A stretch of 64,000 nucleotides of DNA, taken from contig NZ_CP013200.1 in assembly GCF_001445575.1 (NCBI RefSeq), positions 2,976,001-3,040,000 of the forward strand. The letters run 5' to 3'. The notes under the pieces were generated by a model. The model did not search any database and had not been told where the DNA came from. It was given only the letters and a program-made list of their open reading frames with translations. Positions within the stretch are counted from its first letter, which is position 1; every line of letters starts with the position of its first letter. The translations under genes and the position numbers were made by a program. Below are positions 40,137 through 48,610 of this stretch, piece by piece. The DNA is from Arthrobacter alpinus. Lineage in GTDB: Bacteria > Actinomycetota > Actinomycetes > Actinomycetales > Micrococcaceae.

Positions 40137-41049
40137 TGAGCACCTCGCTTGATCCGGCACCCGCGGCCGCGGCGGCCAGCGCGGCCCGCACTCGCCAGGC
40201 GTCCACCGACAGCACGGCAATGGCGCCCAACACCACATCAGGACCAGGCAGGGAGCCGCGCAGGAGGCGGAATCCATCAGCCTCCAGCTCGGCGTGCACT
40301 CGGGCCTCCACACGCCACAGTTCCGTGGGTGTGGCAATGTCACGAACCACTTTTTGCAGGGACGGTGGCAGGGCCGCCCGGAATTCGGGAATGCTCCGGG
40401 CGCCTTGCCACGCCCGACCAAGCACCGGGCGCAGGAGGTGAATGAGTTGCGGGGCCGCGGATGCCCCGTCGTCTGTGAGGCTCCGGGCCGCTGTGAGGAC
40501 GCACACCGCACCGCACCACGGCAATACCGGGGGTGCTACTGCCGCCAGCCGCCGCATCCAGACCACCCTTAGTGCGGCCCGGAGCGGCCCGGGACCTCCA
40601 TCGCCGACCTCGCCCCAAGATGAGGTGCGCAGCATCGTGGTGAGGTCCTCGATCGTTCCGGCCCGCCCCAGACGCGGCCAGGCGGTAGCGAGAGCCCCGA
40701 GCCGATATGGTTCGGGGGCTATTGTTCCGCCGGTGAGCTGGTGGGCTAGGGCAACAATGTTCTCTATCTCAAACGTGGCCGCCGCGGCCCGCGCGAGCGC
40801 GGTACCCGTAGCTGGAAGCCAGCCGGCCAGAACTCGCAACTGCCACAGAACTGTCTCCGAAATGGCGCGTTCGGCGGCGGCAAGGTTGGATGCGCCGGTG
40901 AGCCGTTCCGCGTAGCATGACTGTTCCAGCGTGGCCAGCGCAGCAGCAATGGTGGGTTCGGCAGCAAGCGCCCGGCTGCTGCCTGCACCTATTCGGCGCT
41001 GTGCCATGGACCGGGCCCGCACGGAGGCCGCAACCCAGTCCGCCTTCAT
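40123..41049 (-). CDS. ntpC: A/V-type ATPase subunit C (d-type, rotor socket)
   Basis: 308 residues, MKADWVAASVRARSMAQRRIGAGSSRALAA, almost all helical. Visible elements are AERAISETVLWQLRVLAGWLPATGTALARAAAATFEIENIVALAHQLTGG and, near the end, LWRVEARVHAELEADGFRLLRGSLPGPDVVLGAIAVLSVDAWRVRAAL. The second segment (W-R-x-E-x, then a final helix reading E/D-x-R-N/x) is the repeated three-helix pattern of V-ATPase C/d subunits, which link the D shaft to the c ring. Assigned by pattern and by its place in the operon. Confidence 0.78.
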
Positions 41050-41480
41050 TTCGGGTCGGCAATCTGAGGGTCAAGCAGGGAGTTGGTGACTTTGCCGACG
41101 ACGGCGGGAATGAGGGCCAGCCCGGCTTCTTCCACGGATTCAGCCTCCTGGCGTGCCCGGTTCATGTCCCGTGCATCCCTGGCCCTGGCATCCCGTTCAA
41201 CGACGGCGGCAGCCTCCGCGCGGGCGGCGCCGGCGTCGAGCTTGGCCTGCGAAACGATCGCTGCGGCCTGCGTCCGGGCCTCGGCTACATCGTGTTCGGC
41301 TTGGCGGCGCGCTGCCGCAACGAGTTCTTCACACCCTTGGACATCGGCGTGGAGCGCGGCGAACACGGGGATCAACTCAGTGGCGGGTCCCTGGGCTTCG
41401 ACTGCCGGGACACCCGAGGGTCCTGCGGGGCCGGGCGCACCCATGGGCCTAAAGCGGTCCAGAACACTCAATCGCGCCAT
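41046..41480 (-). CDS. A/V-type ATPase peripheral-stalk helix (G/H-like subunit)
   Basis: 144 residues from ATG 41480 (MARLSVLDRFRPMGAPGP, ribosome site GGAGG). After a Pro/Gly-rich leader comes one long Ala-rich amphipathic helix (LVAAARRQAEHDVAEARTQAAAIVSQAKLDAGAARAEAAAVVERDARARDARD) and a short C-terminus, as in stalk subunits G/H that pair with E. It is the first gene of the nine-gene operon, all overlapping or abutting. The 242-nt region upstream contains only a weak box-like element. Confidence 0.72.
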   Translation of the reverse strand: MARLSVLDRFRPMGAPGPAGPSGVPAVEAQGPATELIPVFAALHADVQGCEELVAAARRQAEHDVAEARTQAAAIVSQAKLDAGAARAEAAAVVERDARARDARDMNRARQEAESVEEAGLALIPAVVGKVTNSLLDPQIADPK

Positions 41481-41722
41481 GACACCTCCATTGGAATGTC
41501 TCTTCGGCCCCAGTCTAGGCCTCTCCTTGAAACATCGCACTCCCTGTCCCGACGCGAGGCGCGTCAGGCCCGTGACTGCCGTCCCAACCATAATCGGCAC
41601 AGCAACTTCATTGGCAACGGTGAGCCAGCGTCCGAATGGCTGTGTTCGGGACGGGCAGTTTGGCTGTGTGGTACTTTGCGGTTATGGCAATTGCCCTGGC
41701 GTGATTCTCATCCTCCGGCGTC

Positions 41723-42250
41723 GTGCAAGGAGTAATCATCGGTGCAGTGCTGGCATTCTTGAGCGCTGTCCTGGTCATGAATGCCGTCTGCCGGTCGATT
41801 GCAACCACGGCCAATGGATGGACTGCCATCCGCAAGTGCGGCCAGCCTGGCAACGGATTCCTGGTGGGGGCTGCCTGAGACAAAGCCCTGCCCGTGGTCA
41901 ATGTGGTTGAGGAGGCTGCGTATGGGACGGCCGCTGTGGATGGCTCAGGGCGGCGGCTTACTGGCAGGAATGGCTACATGCTGCATTTTCCTGACGGGAA
42001 ACTCCCACCGGATGACGCCTTCTGGTCGCTCACTCCGACCGATGCCGCCGGGTATATGGTGAAAAAATCATCACATCGCCAAATTATTGGCGACCGTTCA
42101 TCTCTCGAGCGGAACACGGATGGTTAAGTTGACATCTACCTCCAGCACAAGGCGCCCGGCGCCCACGAGCAGACAAGGCGCCCACTCCATCCGGGGGGGC
42201 AGTCTGATATTTCGCGTGTAGCTTCCTGGCGCCGCAATCATTGACGGCAG
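41723..42250 (+). pseudogene. DUF1214-domain protein remnant
   Basis: A GTG at 41723 opens a membrane helix (GVIIGAVLAFLSAVLVMNAV) and TTANGWTAIRKCGQPGNGFLVGAA. A TGA (41876-41878) interrupts the frame, which resumes with NVVEEAAYGTAAVDGSGRRLTGRNGYMLHFPDGKLPPDDAFWSLTPTDAAGYMV up to TAA 42125; similarity trails on in another frame (DIYLQHKAPGAHE). The motif series (E-A-x-Y-x-T-A, YxLHFPxGxLPPxDAFWSLT) is that of DUF1214, normally the C-terminal half of DUF1254/DUF1214 proteins. Decayed. Confidence 0.7.
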
Positions 42251-42339
42251 CTATGAATTGCCGCGCCTTGTTAGGGCGCAGTGACATGAACCGCCTCATC
42301 TTGAAGTTCGACCGGCCCTCACCACAGCGAACCGGCAGT

Positions 42340-42889
42340 CATCGTCTGGGCGCTCGGCACGCCGACTTTCATCTAGTTACGGCCCCGGCTCACGGTCAAT
42401 GGCTTCAAGAGGTCGATTGTCAGGCATGGGTTCGGTGAGGGCCCAATCCCTGTCAACACTCTGCACGCCGTGCCCACCCTCTCTTCCCCATCCGGTTCGT
42501 ACGGGTGCCTGATGGCAACCGGCGCCGATGACCTGCTGTACATCGGCGGTTGGCTTGACTTGAGCTACGGACCCCAAGTCCTGCATGTGCCCGACATGGC
42601 GGGTTGCTACTACAGCGTGCAGTTTACCGACTCGTCGCACAGCACCAATTTTGCCTACATCGGCAAGCGGATGACCGGAACCAGAGCGGGCGACTACGTT
42701 CTCAGTGGGCCTGGTTGGGAGGGAACGGTGCCCACAGGCATGACGCAGATTGTTTCTCCAACCGACGCTGGGCTCATCATTGGCCATGTCTTCGTCGAGA
42801 GCAGCGACGATCTTCCCGTCGCTTACGCGCTTGCAGCGCAAGCACAACTGTCGCCGCTGAAGCAGCAACAGGCGCCCGGAAGAAATTGA
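42340..42889 (+). pseudogene. DUF1254-domain protein remnant
   Basis: From about 42340 a DUF1254 N-terminal domain can be followed across frames, clearest from 42470: SSPSGSYGCLMATGADDLLYIGGWLDLSYGPQVLHVPDMAGCYYSVQFTDSSHSTNFAYIGKRMTG and GDYVLSGPGWEGTVPTGMTQIVSPT. It ends at TGA 42887-42889 after about 140 residues, with no DUF1214 half. The domain half next door (41723-42250) is in the reversed order expected for one gene, so two neighbouring genes of this family were probably truncated. Confidence 0.7.
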
Positions 42890-43046
42890 CTTCTCCCCGG
42901 CAGTCCCTGACTTCGGGGCTGTTCTTGTGGCTGTTCTGGATTCTTGCGGCTGATACTCTCCGGTCCGATACTTGTTAACAGTTTCTGGTACTGGGGTTCA
43001 TCGAGGCAGCCAACCACACATGCACACTCCTGCCCGCCTGCCCGCG

Positions 43047-43811
43047 TCAGAGTTCCTGCCTCCTGAAGAGGATCGCAGCGAGGAAGACTGCGGAAACACT
43101 GAGCGCAATGGAGCTGATGAGGGGCCACAGTGGGAAGTCAATCCCCGCACCGCTGGCCAGGGCCGCAGCCCGTTCCAGAATGCCAGCGGGTGAATGGTCG
43201 CTGACAGGCTTCCAGACGGCCCCTATCGAGAGCACCATGAAGGCGCCCAGCCCGGCACCGGCGGCGCCGGCCGCCGAAGGAATCAGCACAGAGAAAAGTG
43301 TCATCAGGGAGAGGAAGACGATGGCAATCACCAGCCAAAGGAGCGCTGCTGACCACAACGAGCGTCCGGGCGCCGTGCCAAAAACCACTGCTGTCAGACC
43401 CCACGTAGTCAGGGTCCCGCCCGCGAGGAGGACGACGAGGAAGGATGCGTGCACCACAGCTTTCACCACAATGAAGGTGGCCCGGGACACAGGCTTGGTG
43501 AGCATCAGGACGGCCGTACCGCTGCGGCGCTCGGCGGAGACAATGCCCCCATAAATAATGATGAGTGCGAAGATGACAATTTGAGACAGATTCTTGATCC
43601 ATTGGCCGTAAGAGTCGAAAACGGTGGGTTCAGGAAGCTGGAGCGAGGCGAATTGGCTCCCGGCGACAGCGCCCAGCAATTCCGGCGTGTACTTGGCAAG
43701 GACCGGTCCTGTGACGGCAAAAAGCAGCATGATCGATGGCAGTACGTAGATTCTCCATGTCCGAGTGATCTCCAGGGCTTCCTTGCGGGCAAAGACCCAC
43801 GAACTTCTCAT
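43047..43811 (-). CDS. ABC-2 type transporter permease
   Basis: 254 residues, MRSSWVFARKEALEITRTWRIYVLPSIMLLFAVTGPVLAKY, with six membrane helices. The motif YGGIVSAERRSGTAVLMLTKPVSRATFIVVKAVVHASFL is the cytosolic loop typical of ABC-2 permeases of the YhaP/NatB-like group. Last gene of a five-gene overlapping minus-strand operon (acyltransferase-like, ACP, PLDc_N-like membrane protein, ABC ATPase, this permease). It begins in an ATGA overlap with the ATPase stop. Substrate unknown. Confidence 0.82.
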   Translation of the reverse strand: MRSSWVFARKEALEITRTWRIYVLPSIMLLFAVTGPVLAKYTPELLGAVAGSQFASLQLPEPTVFDSYGQWIKNLSQIVIFALIIIYGGIVSAERRSGTAVLMLTKPVSRATFIVVKAVVHASFLVVLLAGGTLTTWGLTAVVFGTAPGRSLWSAALLWLVIAIVFLSLMTLFSVLIPSAAGAAGAGLGAFMVLSIGAVWKPVSDHSPAGILERAAALASGAGIDFPLWPLISSIALSVSAVFLAAILFRRQEL

Positions 43812-44737
43812 GCCTTCACGTCCCCGACAAGTTCGACGAAAATGTCCTCGAGCCCCTGCTCCCCCGCCTCGAACCGGATGAGCCCGGCGTGCTGGGCTGC
43901 AACCAGCCCGGGAATGTCATGTTGGGCGTTGAACACATCCCTCACGCTGACTTCAAAGGAGCCGGCACCGTCGCGCACCACCGAGAACGCCCATGGCCGT
44001 TGGGCGATGGCCGCCGCCAGGCCGTCGGCACCCTCAGTCACCTCCATCACGATTTTGTGGCGACCATGCCGTGCCTTGAGTTCGTGGATGGGCGCCTGTG
44101 TGAGGATCCGCCCCCGGTCCAGAATGGCGACCGAATCGCAGACCCGCTCAACATCGCTGAGGATGTGGGTGGAAAAGAAGATGGTTGTGCGCCCGCGCAG
44201 AGTGTCAATCAGCTCCAGGACATCCTTGCGTCCAATGGGGTCCAATGCGCTGGTGGGCTCATCGAGCAGCAGCAGCCGCGGGGCATTGATCAGCGCCTGG
44301 GCAATGCCCAGGCGCTGCCGCATGCCCCGTGAGTACCCTCCAATCCTGCCCATCACACCGCCCAAGCCGGCGGAGTCGAGTAGCATCGCCGTCCTGGACT
44401 TGGTCACTCGGTGATCGAGTCCGGAGAGGTCCCCGGCAAGATGCATAAATTCCATGGCCGTCATCCATGGGTAGAACGCTGGAACATCGGGCAGAAACCC
44501 CAGCTGTGCCCGCACCGCGTTGCCTGCTGTGGACAGTTCCTGGCCCAACACCGTGATGGTTCCAGAGGTTGGGCGCGCCATTCCCGTGACCAGACGCAGG
44601 GTCGTCGTCTTTCCGGCCCCGTTCGGGCCCAGGAAACCGAAGATCTCCCCCTCCTCCACGGTGAGGTCGACGGCGTCGAGCACGCTCTTGCCTTTGTAGG
44701 TCTTGGTCAGTGCCACCACCTCGAGTGCGGCGCTCAT
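43808..44737 (-). CDS. ABC transporter ATP-binding protein
   Basis: 309 residues from MSAALEVVALTKTYKGKSVLDAVDLTV. Walker A GPNGAGKTTTLR, Q-loop (GFLPDVPAFYPWMTAMEFM), signature YSRGMRQRLGIAQAL, Walker B LLLLDEPTSALDP and the switch His in STHILSDVERVCDSV are all present, followed by a C-terminal extension of about 90 residues. With the permease it makes a two-component exporter of the ABC-2 (DrrA/NatA) class. Intact, unlike the ABC pair at 31.8-33.6 kb. Confidence 0.9.
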   Translation of the reverse strand: MSAALEVVALTKTYKGKSVLDAVDLTVEEGEIFGFLGPNGAGKTTTLRLVTGMARPTSGTITVLGQELSTAGNAVRAQLGFLPDVPAFYPWMTAMEFMHLAGDLSGLDHRVTKSRTAMLLDSAGLGGVMGRIGGYSRGMRQRLGIAQALINAPRLLLLDEPTSALDPIGRKDVLELIDTLRGRTTIFFSTHILSDVERVCDSVAILDRGRILTQAPIHELKARHGRHKIVMEVTEGADGLAAAIAQRPWAFSVVRDGAGSFEVSVRDVFNAQHDIPGLVAAQHAGLIRFEAGEQGLEDIFVELVGDVKA

Positions 44738-45054
44738 GGGGTATTCCTGTCCCCGGGCAAGCCGTAGAGCTCGTCGGCGATGGTCTGCGCCCGGGTGGTC
44801 CCTTCGTGATGGTGAGGCGGGTCGCGGGGCGGCGAGGCGGGCTGGCGGCCGGCTGCAAGGTAGAGGATGGCGCCGACCAGATTGGCAAGGACAATGATGG
44901 CCACCCATGCCCACTTGTTGCCGAAGACAACTGACTCCCTGGGTCGCCGGGCAAGATCAACCAAGGCAACTACATCCAGCGCCAGCTGAACGAGGGCCAA
45001 AACGCCTACTATCACCAATACTCCCGCCGGCAGTGAACCGGGGTCCATGTTCAT
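44734..45054 (-). CDS. PLDc_N-type small membrane protein
   Basis: 106 residues with two membrane helices: VLVIVGVLALVQLALDVVALVDLARRP and KWAWVAIIVLANLVGAILYLAAGR. The pattern (helix, ALVDLxRRP, W-x-W-x-x-I-x-x-x-N-x-x-G-x-I-x-Y-L-x-x-GR) is the phospholipase D N-terminal domain often found alone in small actinobacterial proteins. A hydrophilic tail of about 40 residues follows. It lies between the ACP (6-nt gap) and the ABC ATPase (4-nt overlap), so it probably acts with the exporter. Confidence 0.75.
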   Translation of the reverse strand: MNMDPGSLPAGVLVIVGVLALVQLALDVVALVDLARRPRESVVFGNKWAWVAIIVLANLVGAILYLAAGRQPASPPRDPPHHHEGTTRAQTIADELYGLPGDRNTP

Positions 45055-45060
45055 GGCTGC

Positions 45061-45303
45061 TCAGCCGCGGGCGGCAAGGTAGTCGATAAGGCCCCTGATG
45101 GTTCCCACAGATGCGTAGTCACGCTCTGGAATGTCCACATCGGTGCTGGCGTCCATGGTTTCCACAAGCCGGAGGAAGTCCAAGGAATCAAGTTCAAGGT
45201 CCTGCCGCAGCCGTGAGGCGTCATCAAAATCAGCCAGCGCGATGTCCGGGGCGACTTGGGCAATGGCGGCTTGGACGGCCGCACGGGCTTCTTGTTCAGT
45301 CAT
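45061..45303 (-). CDS. Acyl carrier protein
   Basis: 80 residues, MTEQEARAAVQAAIAQVAPDIALADFDDASRLRQDLELDSLDFLRLVETM. The Ser of LELDSLDFL is the phosphopantetheine attachment site in the usual helix-II position, and YASVGTIRGLIDYL ends the fold. It is not beside fatty-acid or polyketide synthase genes but in an operon with an E2-type acyltransferase and an ABC exporter, so it probably supplies an acyl group for a dedicated reaction. Its start overlaps the acyltransferase stop. Confidence 0.88.
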   Translation of the reverse strand: MTEQEARAAVQAAIAQVAPDIALADFDDASRLRQDLELDSLDFLRLVETMDASTDVDIPERDYASVGTIRGLIDYLAARG

Positions 45304-45734
45304 AGCTCCTCCGGATGTTGCACTAGTTTATCAATGCGGGCCAGGTAGCGTCCCTCACGGAGACCGTCGCTGACCCGGTGGCCCGCGGAGAGGGTCGCGA
45401 TGACGGCGGGCCTCACCACGAGCAGGCCGTTGTGCGCCCAAGGCTGTTCCGTCACGCACCCGAAGTCGAGCATGGCCACCTGAGGCGGATAGATCACGCC
45501 ATAGACCCTGTCGACGCCGAGGTCGCCAAGGTTTGTCACCGTGAGGGGCCGCGTGCTGCCGTCAGCCCTGACAAGACGCAGGGTCTCACGTCCGGCGAGA
45601 TCATTCCTGGCCTCGTCCCAGCTGAATGCGGCATCTGCCTGGTCGCAGTCCACCAGGTCTGGCCGCACCCTAAATGCGGTGTTGTCTTTGGGGATGACGG
45701 GCCAACGGGTCGCTGGCACTGCTCCTGTTGTCAT
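45300..45734 (-). CDS. 2-oxoacid dehydrogenase E2-like acyltransferase, short form
   Basis: 144 residues from MTTGAVPATRWPVIPKDN. The second half is an E2 catalytic core: TVTNLGDLGVDRVYGVIYPPQVAMLDFGCVTEQPW, then LSAGHRVSDGLREGRYLARIDKL. The catalytic His of the DHRxxDG motif is kept, but the preceding Asp is Gly. The lipoyl domain, E1/E3-binding domain and the first half of the catalytic domain are missing, so it is much shorter than normal E2. With the ACP next door it may transfer an acyl group between carriers; a deletion product is the alternative. Confidence 0.65.
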   Translation of the reverse strand: MTTGAVPATRWPVIPKDNTAFRVRPDLVDCDQADAAFSWDEARNDLAGRETLRLVRADGSTRPLTVTNLGDLGVDRVYGVIYPPQVAMLDFGCVTEQPWAHNGLLVVRPAVIATLSAGHRVSDGLREGRYLARIDKLVQHPEEL

Positions 45735-45771
45735 GGAACCATCCGACGCCTGTTGCGGTTTTTTGCCTAGA

Positions 45772-45789
45772 GCAGAAGGTCCTTTCTGC
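45772..45789 (-). promoter_or_regulatory. Palindrome upstream of the acyltransferase/ACP/ABC operon
   Basis: GCAGAAGGTCCTTTCTGC has 6-bp arms (GCAGAA/TTCTGC) around GGTCCT, 37 nt before the start at 45734. The centre resembles the island's box but the flanks differ, so membership is doubtful. Confidence 0.4.
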
Positions 45790-45820
45790 CATCCAACGGT
45801 CTTCGCGCCTGGCGTGTTCA

Positions 45821-46558
45821 TCAGCGCCCCGGCTCTCCCCATGTGCGTCCGGCCTGCTTGACGGCGGTGGCTCCGCGAGCACCCTCCCCCGGGAATTCGC
45901 CCCGTTCATGAACAACTTCAACAGCGGTGGTGACGGAGACTTGAGAGCGCATCCCTGCCGGTAGCTGGTCCTGTGCCTCCCTCAGCTGCGCCATCCGCAA
46001 GACCAACTTCAACACGCGTGAAACCAACTCGGCGAACCGGAGGCCCGATTCAACACTCAACGCACTGAAACAGCCGTTGCGGTGAGAATAAGCGGCCAAG
46101 ACAGCATGGGAACCATAGCCCAAGTCCAGCGGTATTGCCAGCACGGAACTGACGTTGACGGCAGCGGCAGCCGCCGAGAATTCAGGCCACTGGTGGAGCA
46201 GTGCCACGTTCTGAACCAGCACATGATCACAGGAGGTAATTGCAGCCTGGCAAGGTCCACCTCCGGTCATGCCGTGGTCCTTCACCAGGACTGCGGCACT
46301 TGGTCCGCTGGCGGCGCTGATTGCAGCCTTCCCCTCAACGGGGAGGTATACGCCACATTCCGCCGTAGCCCCTAGGCGGGAATAATGTGTTGCAGCCAAG
46401 GCCGCCAGACCGGCCAAGAATGTTGGCACATCGTCACAGGCCAGCAGGAGATCCAGCAACAAGAGTTCCTCGTCATCGGCTGAGTCGCTGCTGGGCAATC
46501 CGCAGCTTTCAACGGACTTCTTGATCAACCGTCCCACCTCCTGCAGCAGGGGCACCAT
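45821..46558 (-). CDS. GAF-domain regulator, possibly GAF-ANTAR with degraded ANTAR
   Basis: 245 residues, MVPLLQEVGRLIKKSVESCG. A GAF domain occupies about residues 35-175 (LLLACDDVPTFLAGLAALAATHYSRLGATAECGVYL, NVSSVLAIPLDLGYGSHAVLAAYSHRNGCF). It is followed by a coiled segment (FAELVSRVLKLVLRMAQLREAQDQL) and a region (SQVSVTTAVEVV, RGEFPGEGAR) reminiscent of the ANTAR RNA-binding helix pair but without a convincing end, perhaps through a frame change. GAF-ANTAR proteins act as antiterminators. A box lies 79 nt upstream at 46638. Confidence 0.62.
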   Translation of the reverse strand: MVPLLQEVGRLIKKSVESCGLPSSDSADDEELLLLDLLLACDDVPTFLAGLAALAATHYSRLGATAECGVYLPVEGKAAISAASGPSAAVLVKDHGMTGGGPCQAAITSCDHVLVQNVALLHQWPEFSAAAAAVNVSSVLAIPLDLGYGSHAVLAAYSHRNGCFSALSVESGLRFAELVSRVLKLVLRMAQLREAQDQLPAGMRSQVSVTTAVEVVHERGEFPGEGARGATAVKQAGRTWGEPGR

Positions 46559-46637
46559 TGGCCTGGCGAATCTCCGCAGTGGCCAGTCTTGTTAGCCCCC
46601 TTCTCAACGAAGGTTACTGCGGCCAAGTTGTGCATGG

Positions 46638-46654
46638 TAGGGCCGAAAGTCACC
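46638..46654 (-). promoter_or_regulatory. DosR-like box between GAF regulator and SPW-repeat gene
   Basis: TAGGGCCGAAAGTCACC, 79 nt upstream of the minus-strand start at 46558 and about 157 nt upstream of the plus-strand gene at 46812. Confidence 0.52.
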
Positions 46655-46811
46655 AACCACAGTCCCGGCCCGGCCAAACCAATACGGCCTCAGCGCCCCT
46701 CCAACATAGTGCCCAAGAAAGGGTCTTTGTACCGTTGGGGATGGTCGGCGGCAGTCTGAAAGGAGTGATGTCCCACACCCGCGCTGGATCTATTCGAGGA
46801 GGCAGATTCAA

Positions 46812-47167
46812 GTGAAGAAATGGAACCGGTGGCAAGATTGGGCCGCCTTCGTCGGTGGCGCAGTGGCCGCTTTGTCACCTATCTGGACCGCGCACACCAC
46901 ACAATCCAGGTGGCTCATGGTGGTCCTGGGCGTTGTGATCGCCGTCAGCGGCGTGGTCAACCTTTCGCCCCTGGCAGGGTCTGGGTGGAAGGTGTTTAGC
47001 TTGTTTCCGGTGTGGCGCTGATTCTGGCACCGTGGTTTGGGTCCTACACGGCTCAGACGGGGGCAGCTTGGATCTCATGGATCGCCGGCGCGGACGTGGT
47101 CATTGCCACGGGCTTTGCTTTCAAGCCAAGCAACGTCGCCCACCACAATGCTGCCGCCTCCCACTAG
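46812..47167 (+). pseudogene. SPW-repeat membrane protein, frameshifted
   Basis: ATG 46812 begins MKKWNRWQDWAAFVGGAVAALSPIWTAHTTQSRWLMVVLGVVIAVSGVVNL, the first SPW repeat (two helices joined after L-SPxW). Near 46975 the frame changes, and the second repeat continues as VALILAPWFGSYTAQTGAAWISWIAGADVVIATGFAF to TAG 47165-47167. The two-repeat protein of about 118 residues is typical. Small membrane stress protein; function unknown. Inactive unless the indel is an error. Confidence 0.7.
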
Positions 47168-47248
47168 GGCAGAAACTGCACAACACACCACGCAAGAGAG
47201 GAACCCGCCGGAACTGGGTCCCTCTCTTGGTGCCCGGGTACTGGCTGG

Positions 47249-47488
47249 CTATCGCCTCATGACCCTGACCATTTGCTCCAGCGCGTCCCCCACCTCGCTG
47301 ACCCGCACGCAATGTGCCGCGAAGCACCCACATTCGAGGCAGGAATATCCCAAGCCTACGGCGCCCGCAATGGCACAAGAACATGACGTGACCGATTCAA
47401 TAATGAGGAATTCGTCAGTATCACAATCCTCGCACCACAACCGGGCCACATTGGCACACCCCGCTCCGAGCTCTTGATGACCACCCAC
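47249..47488 (-). CDS. Cys-rich zinc-ribbon-like small protein (family copy 3, best preserved)
   Basis: 79 residues from a GTG: GGHQELGAGCANVARLWCEDCDTDEFLIIESVTSCSCAIAGAVGLGYSCLECGCFAAHCVRVSEVGDALEQMVRVMRR as conserved blocks, here split at the motif boundaries. Likely metal ligands are WCEDC, CSC, SCLECGC and the His/Cys of AAHCV. It serves as the reference for the copies at 7363, 28877 and 51387. A box lies 114 nt upstream. The four copies in one island and their shared box context suggest a dedicated stress role; I know of no named family. Confidence 0.65.
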   Translation of the reverse strand: MGGHQELGAGCANVARLWCEDCDTDEFLIIESVTSCSCAIAGAVGLGYSCLECGCFAAHCVRVSEVGDALEQMVRVMRR

Positions 47489-47602
47489 AACGCACTTCCT
47501 CAGCTATTCGCCCTGACCCTGCCACTCAAGCTGCACAGGACCCTGCATCCACCATTGATCGGTGGTCGTCTTGATCGTTGCACCCGGCCGTCGGCTGCGA
47601 CA

Positions 47603-47618
47603 GTGTCCTTTGGCCCCA
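47603..47618 (-). promoter_or_regulatory. DosR-like box upstream of Cys-rich copy 3
   Basis: GTGTCCTTTGGCCCCA (plus strand), 114 nt upstream of the minus-strand Cys-rich gene and in tandem with the box at 47654. Confidence 0.58.
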
Positions 47619-47653
47619 ATGCTGGCAAGCTCAGCCACCAACAGCTCCGGCGT

Positions 47654-47669
47654 GGGACTTTGTGCTCTA
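47654..47669 (+). promoter_or_regulatory. DosR-like box upstream of Hsp20 copy 2
   Basis: GGGACTTTGTGCTCTA, 80 nt before the position corresponding to the Hsp20 start (ACG at 47750). Confidence 0.6.
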
Positions 47670-47758
47670 TCGGCCAGCCGCCCTCTGGCGTGAACTGTAA
47701 GCACCGACCGCGCCCCGACCGACACGGCCCCGACATCAGGAGAAACGCCACGTCTGAA

Positions 47759-48196
47759 ATGTTGAGCTGAACGCCTCTGGACGCAGCCCGTTGGGTTGCA
47801 CCATTTGACCTGTTCACCCGATTCCCTTTCAACCTGCTCGACTCCATGCAGCGACTCTTTGATGGTGACACCGGGAATTCCGGCATGTGGGTGGAGGAGT
47901 CAATAAAGGACAACACCTTGGTGGTCCGGGCCGAACTGCCGGGCATCGACCCCGGCAAAGATGTGGAGGTCTCCGTCACCGACGGGATCCTGACCATCAG
48001 CGCCCACCGGGAAGAAAACTCCGAAAAGCATTCTGACGGTGCATACCGTTCACAGTTCCGCTACGGATCCATGCTCCGGCGCATCCCACTGCCTGAGGGT
48101 GTCACCGAAGCAGACATCACCGCTTACTTCAAGGACGGGATTCTGGAAGTCAAGCCCCGTCGCGCGGTACCACGGCATACCCAGCCAAACCATTGA
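47759..48196 (+). pseudogene. Hsp20/alpha-crystallin small heat-shock protein (copy 2), damaged N-terminus
   Basis: Compared with copy 1 (MTEMLSWNPLDAARR), the start ATG is ACG (47750) and the Trp codon is TGA (47768-47770), so the natural beginning is lost. A downstream ATG at 47846 in the same frame could give a 116-residue product, MQRLFDGDTGNSG, with a complete alpha-crystallin domain (DNTLVVRAELPGIDPGKDVEVSVTDGILTISAHRE, FRYGSMLRRIPLPEGVTEADITAYFKDGILEV). Such a product might still fold but would lack the oligomer-forming N-terminus. Confidence 0.75.
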
Positions 48197-48461
48197 CGTC
48201 GAAGCTGGGTTTCCCATTGTCGGGCAATTCAAGGCAACAGAAGAGGTTCAGGAAAGCACGTTGCCGGCAACCGAACCCTTTGAGGCCATGCGCATGGGAT
48301 CATATGACACCCTGAAAAAGACATACGGGCCGATCCAGCAGCGAATGCAGGCGGAAGTCAGTACTCCCGCGGACACAATGTGTAAATTTTATCTAAGCAG
48401 TCCTGCAACGCAAACAAATCCGTCGAGCTGGCTCACGCGGGTGGTGTGGCCCATCACCTAG
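48190..48461 (+). pseudogene. GyrI-like (AraC effector-binding) domain remnant, 5' truncated
   Basis: The frame reads DVEAGFPIVGQFKATEEVQESTLPATEPFEAMRMGSYDTLKKTYGPIQQRMQ, then STPADTMCKFYLSSPAT and WLTRVVWPIT, ending at TAG 48459-48461. This is the second half of a GyrI-like small-molecule-binding domain. No start or first half is present; the fragment begins where the Hsp20 gene ends, indicating a deletion junction. Confidence 0.65.
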
Positions 48462-48610
48462 GCGGCCAATTTGGAGTTCGTCAGTGGCTACTGCCAGGGA
48501 GAACCAATTGGATGTGGACTGGGGTCCACTGAGTCTGTTCCCGCTCGACAAACAATTGATCCTTGGCATGGGGATGCTCAAAGGAGAACGGGTCTCCTAT
48601 GCTAGGAAAC

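Noticed and set aside
42823..43128. A Cys-rich minus-strand protein between the DUF1254 remnant and the ABC permease
   Set aside because: It is the antisense shadow of the DUF1254 frame and lacks the W-C-x2-C and CxEC motifs of the Cys-rich family.
43047..45734. A polyketide or fatty-acid synthase cluster around the acyl carrier protein
   Set aside because: No ketosynthase, ketoreductase or thioesterase is nearby.
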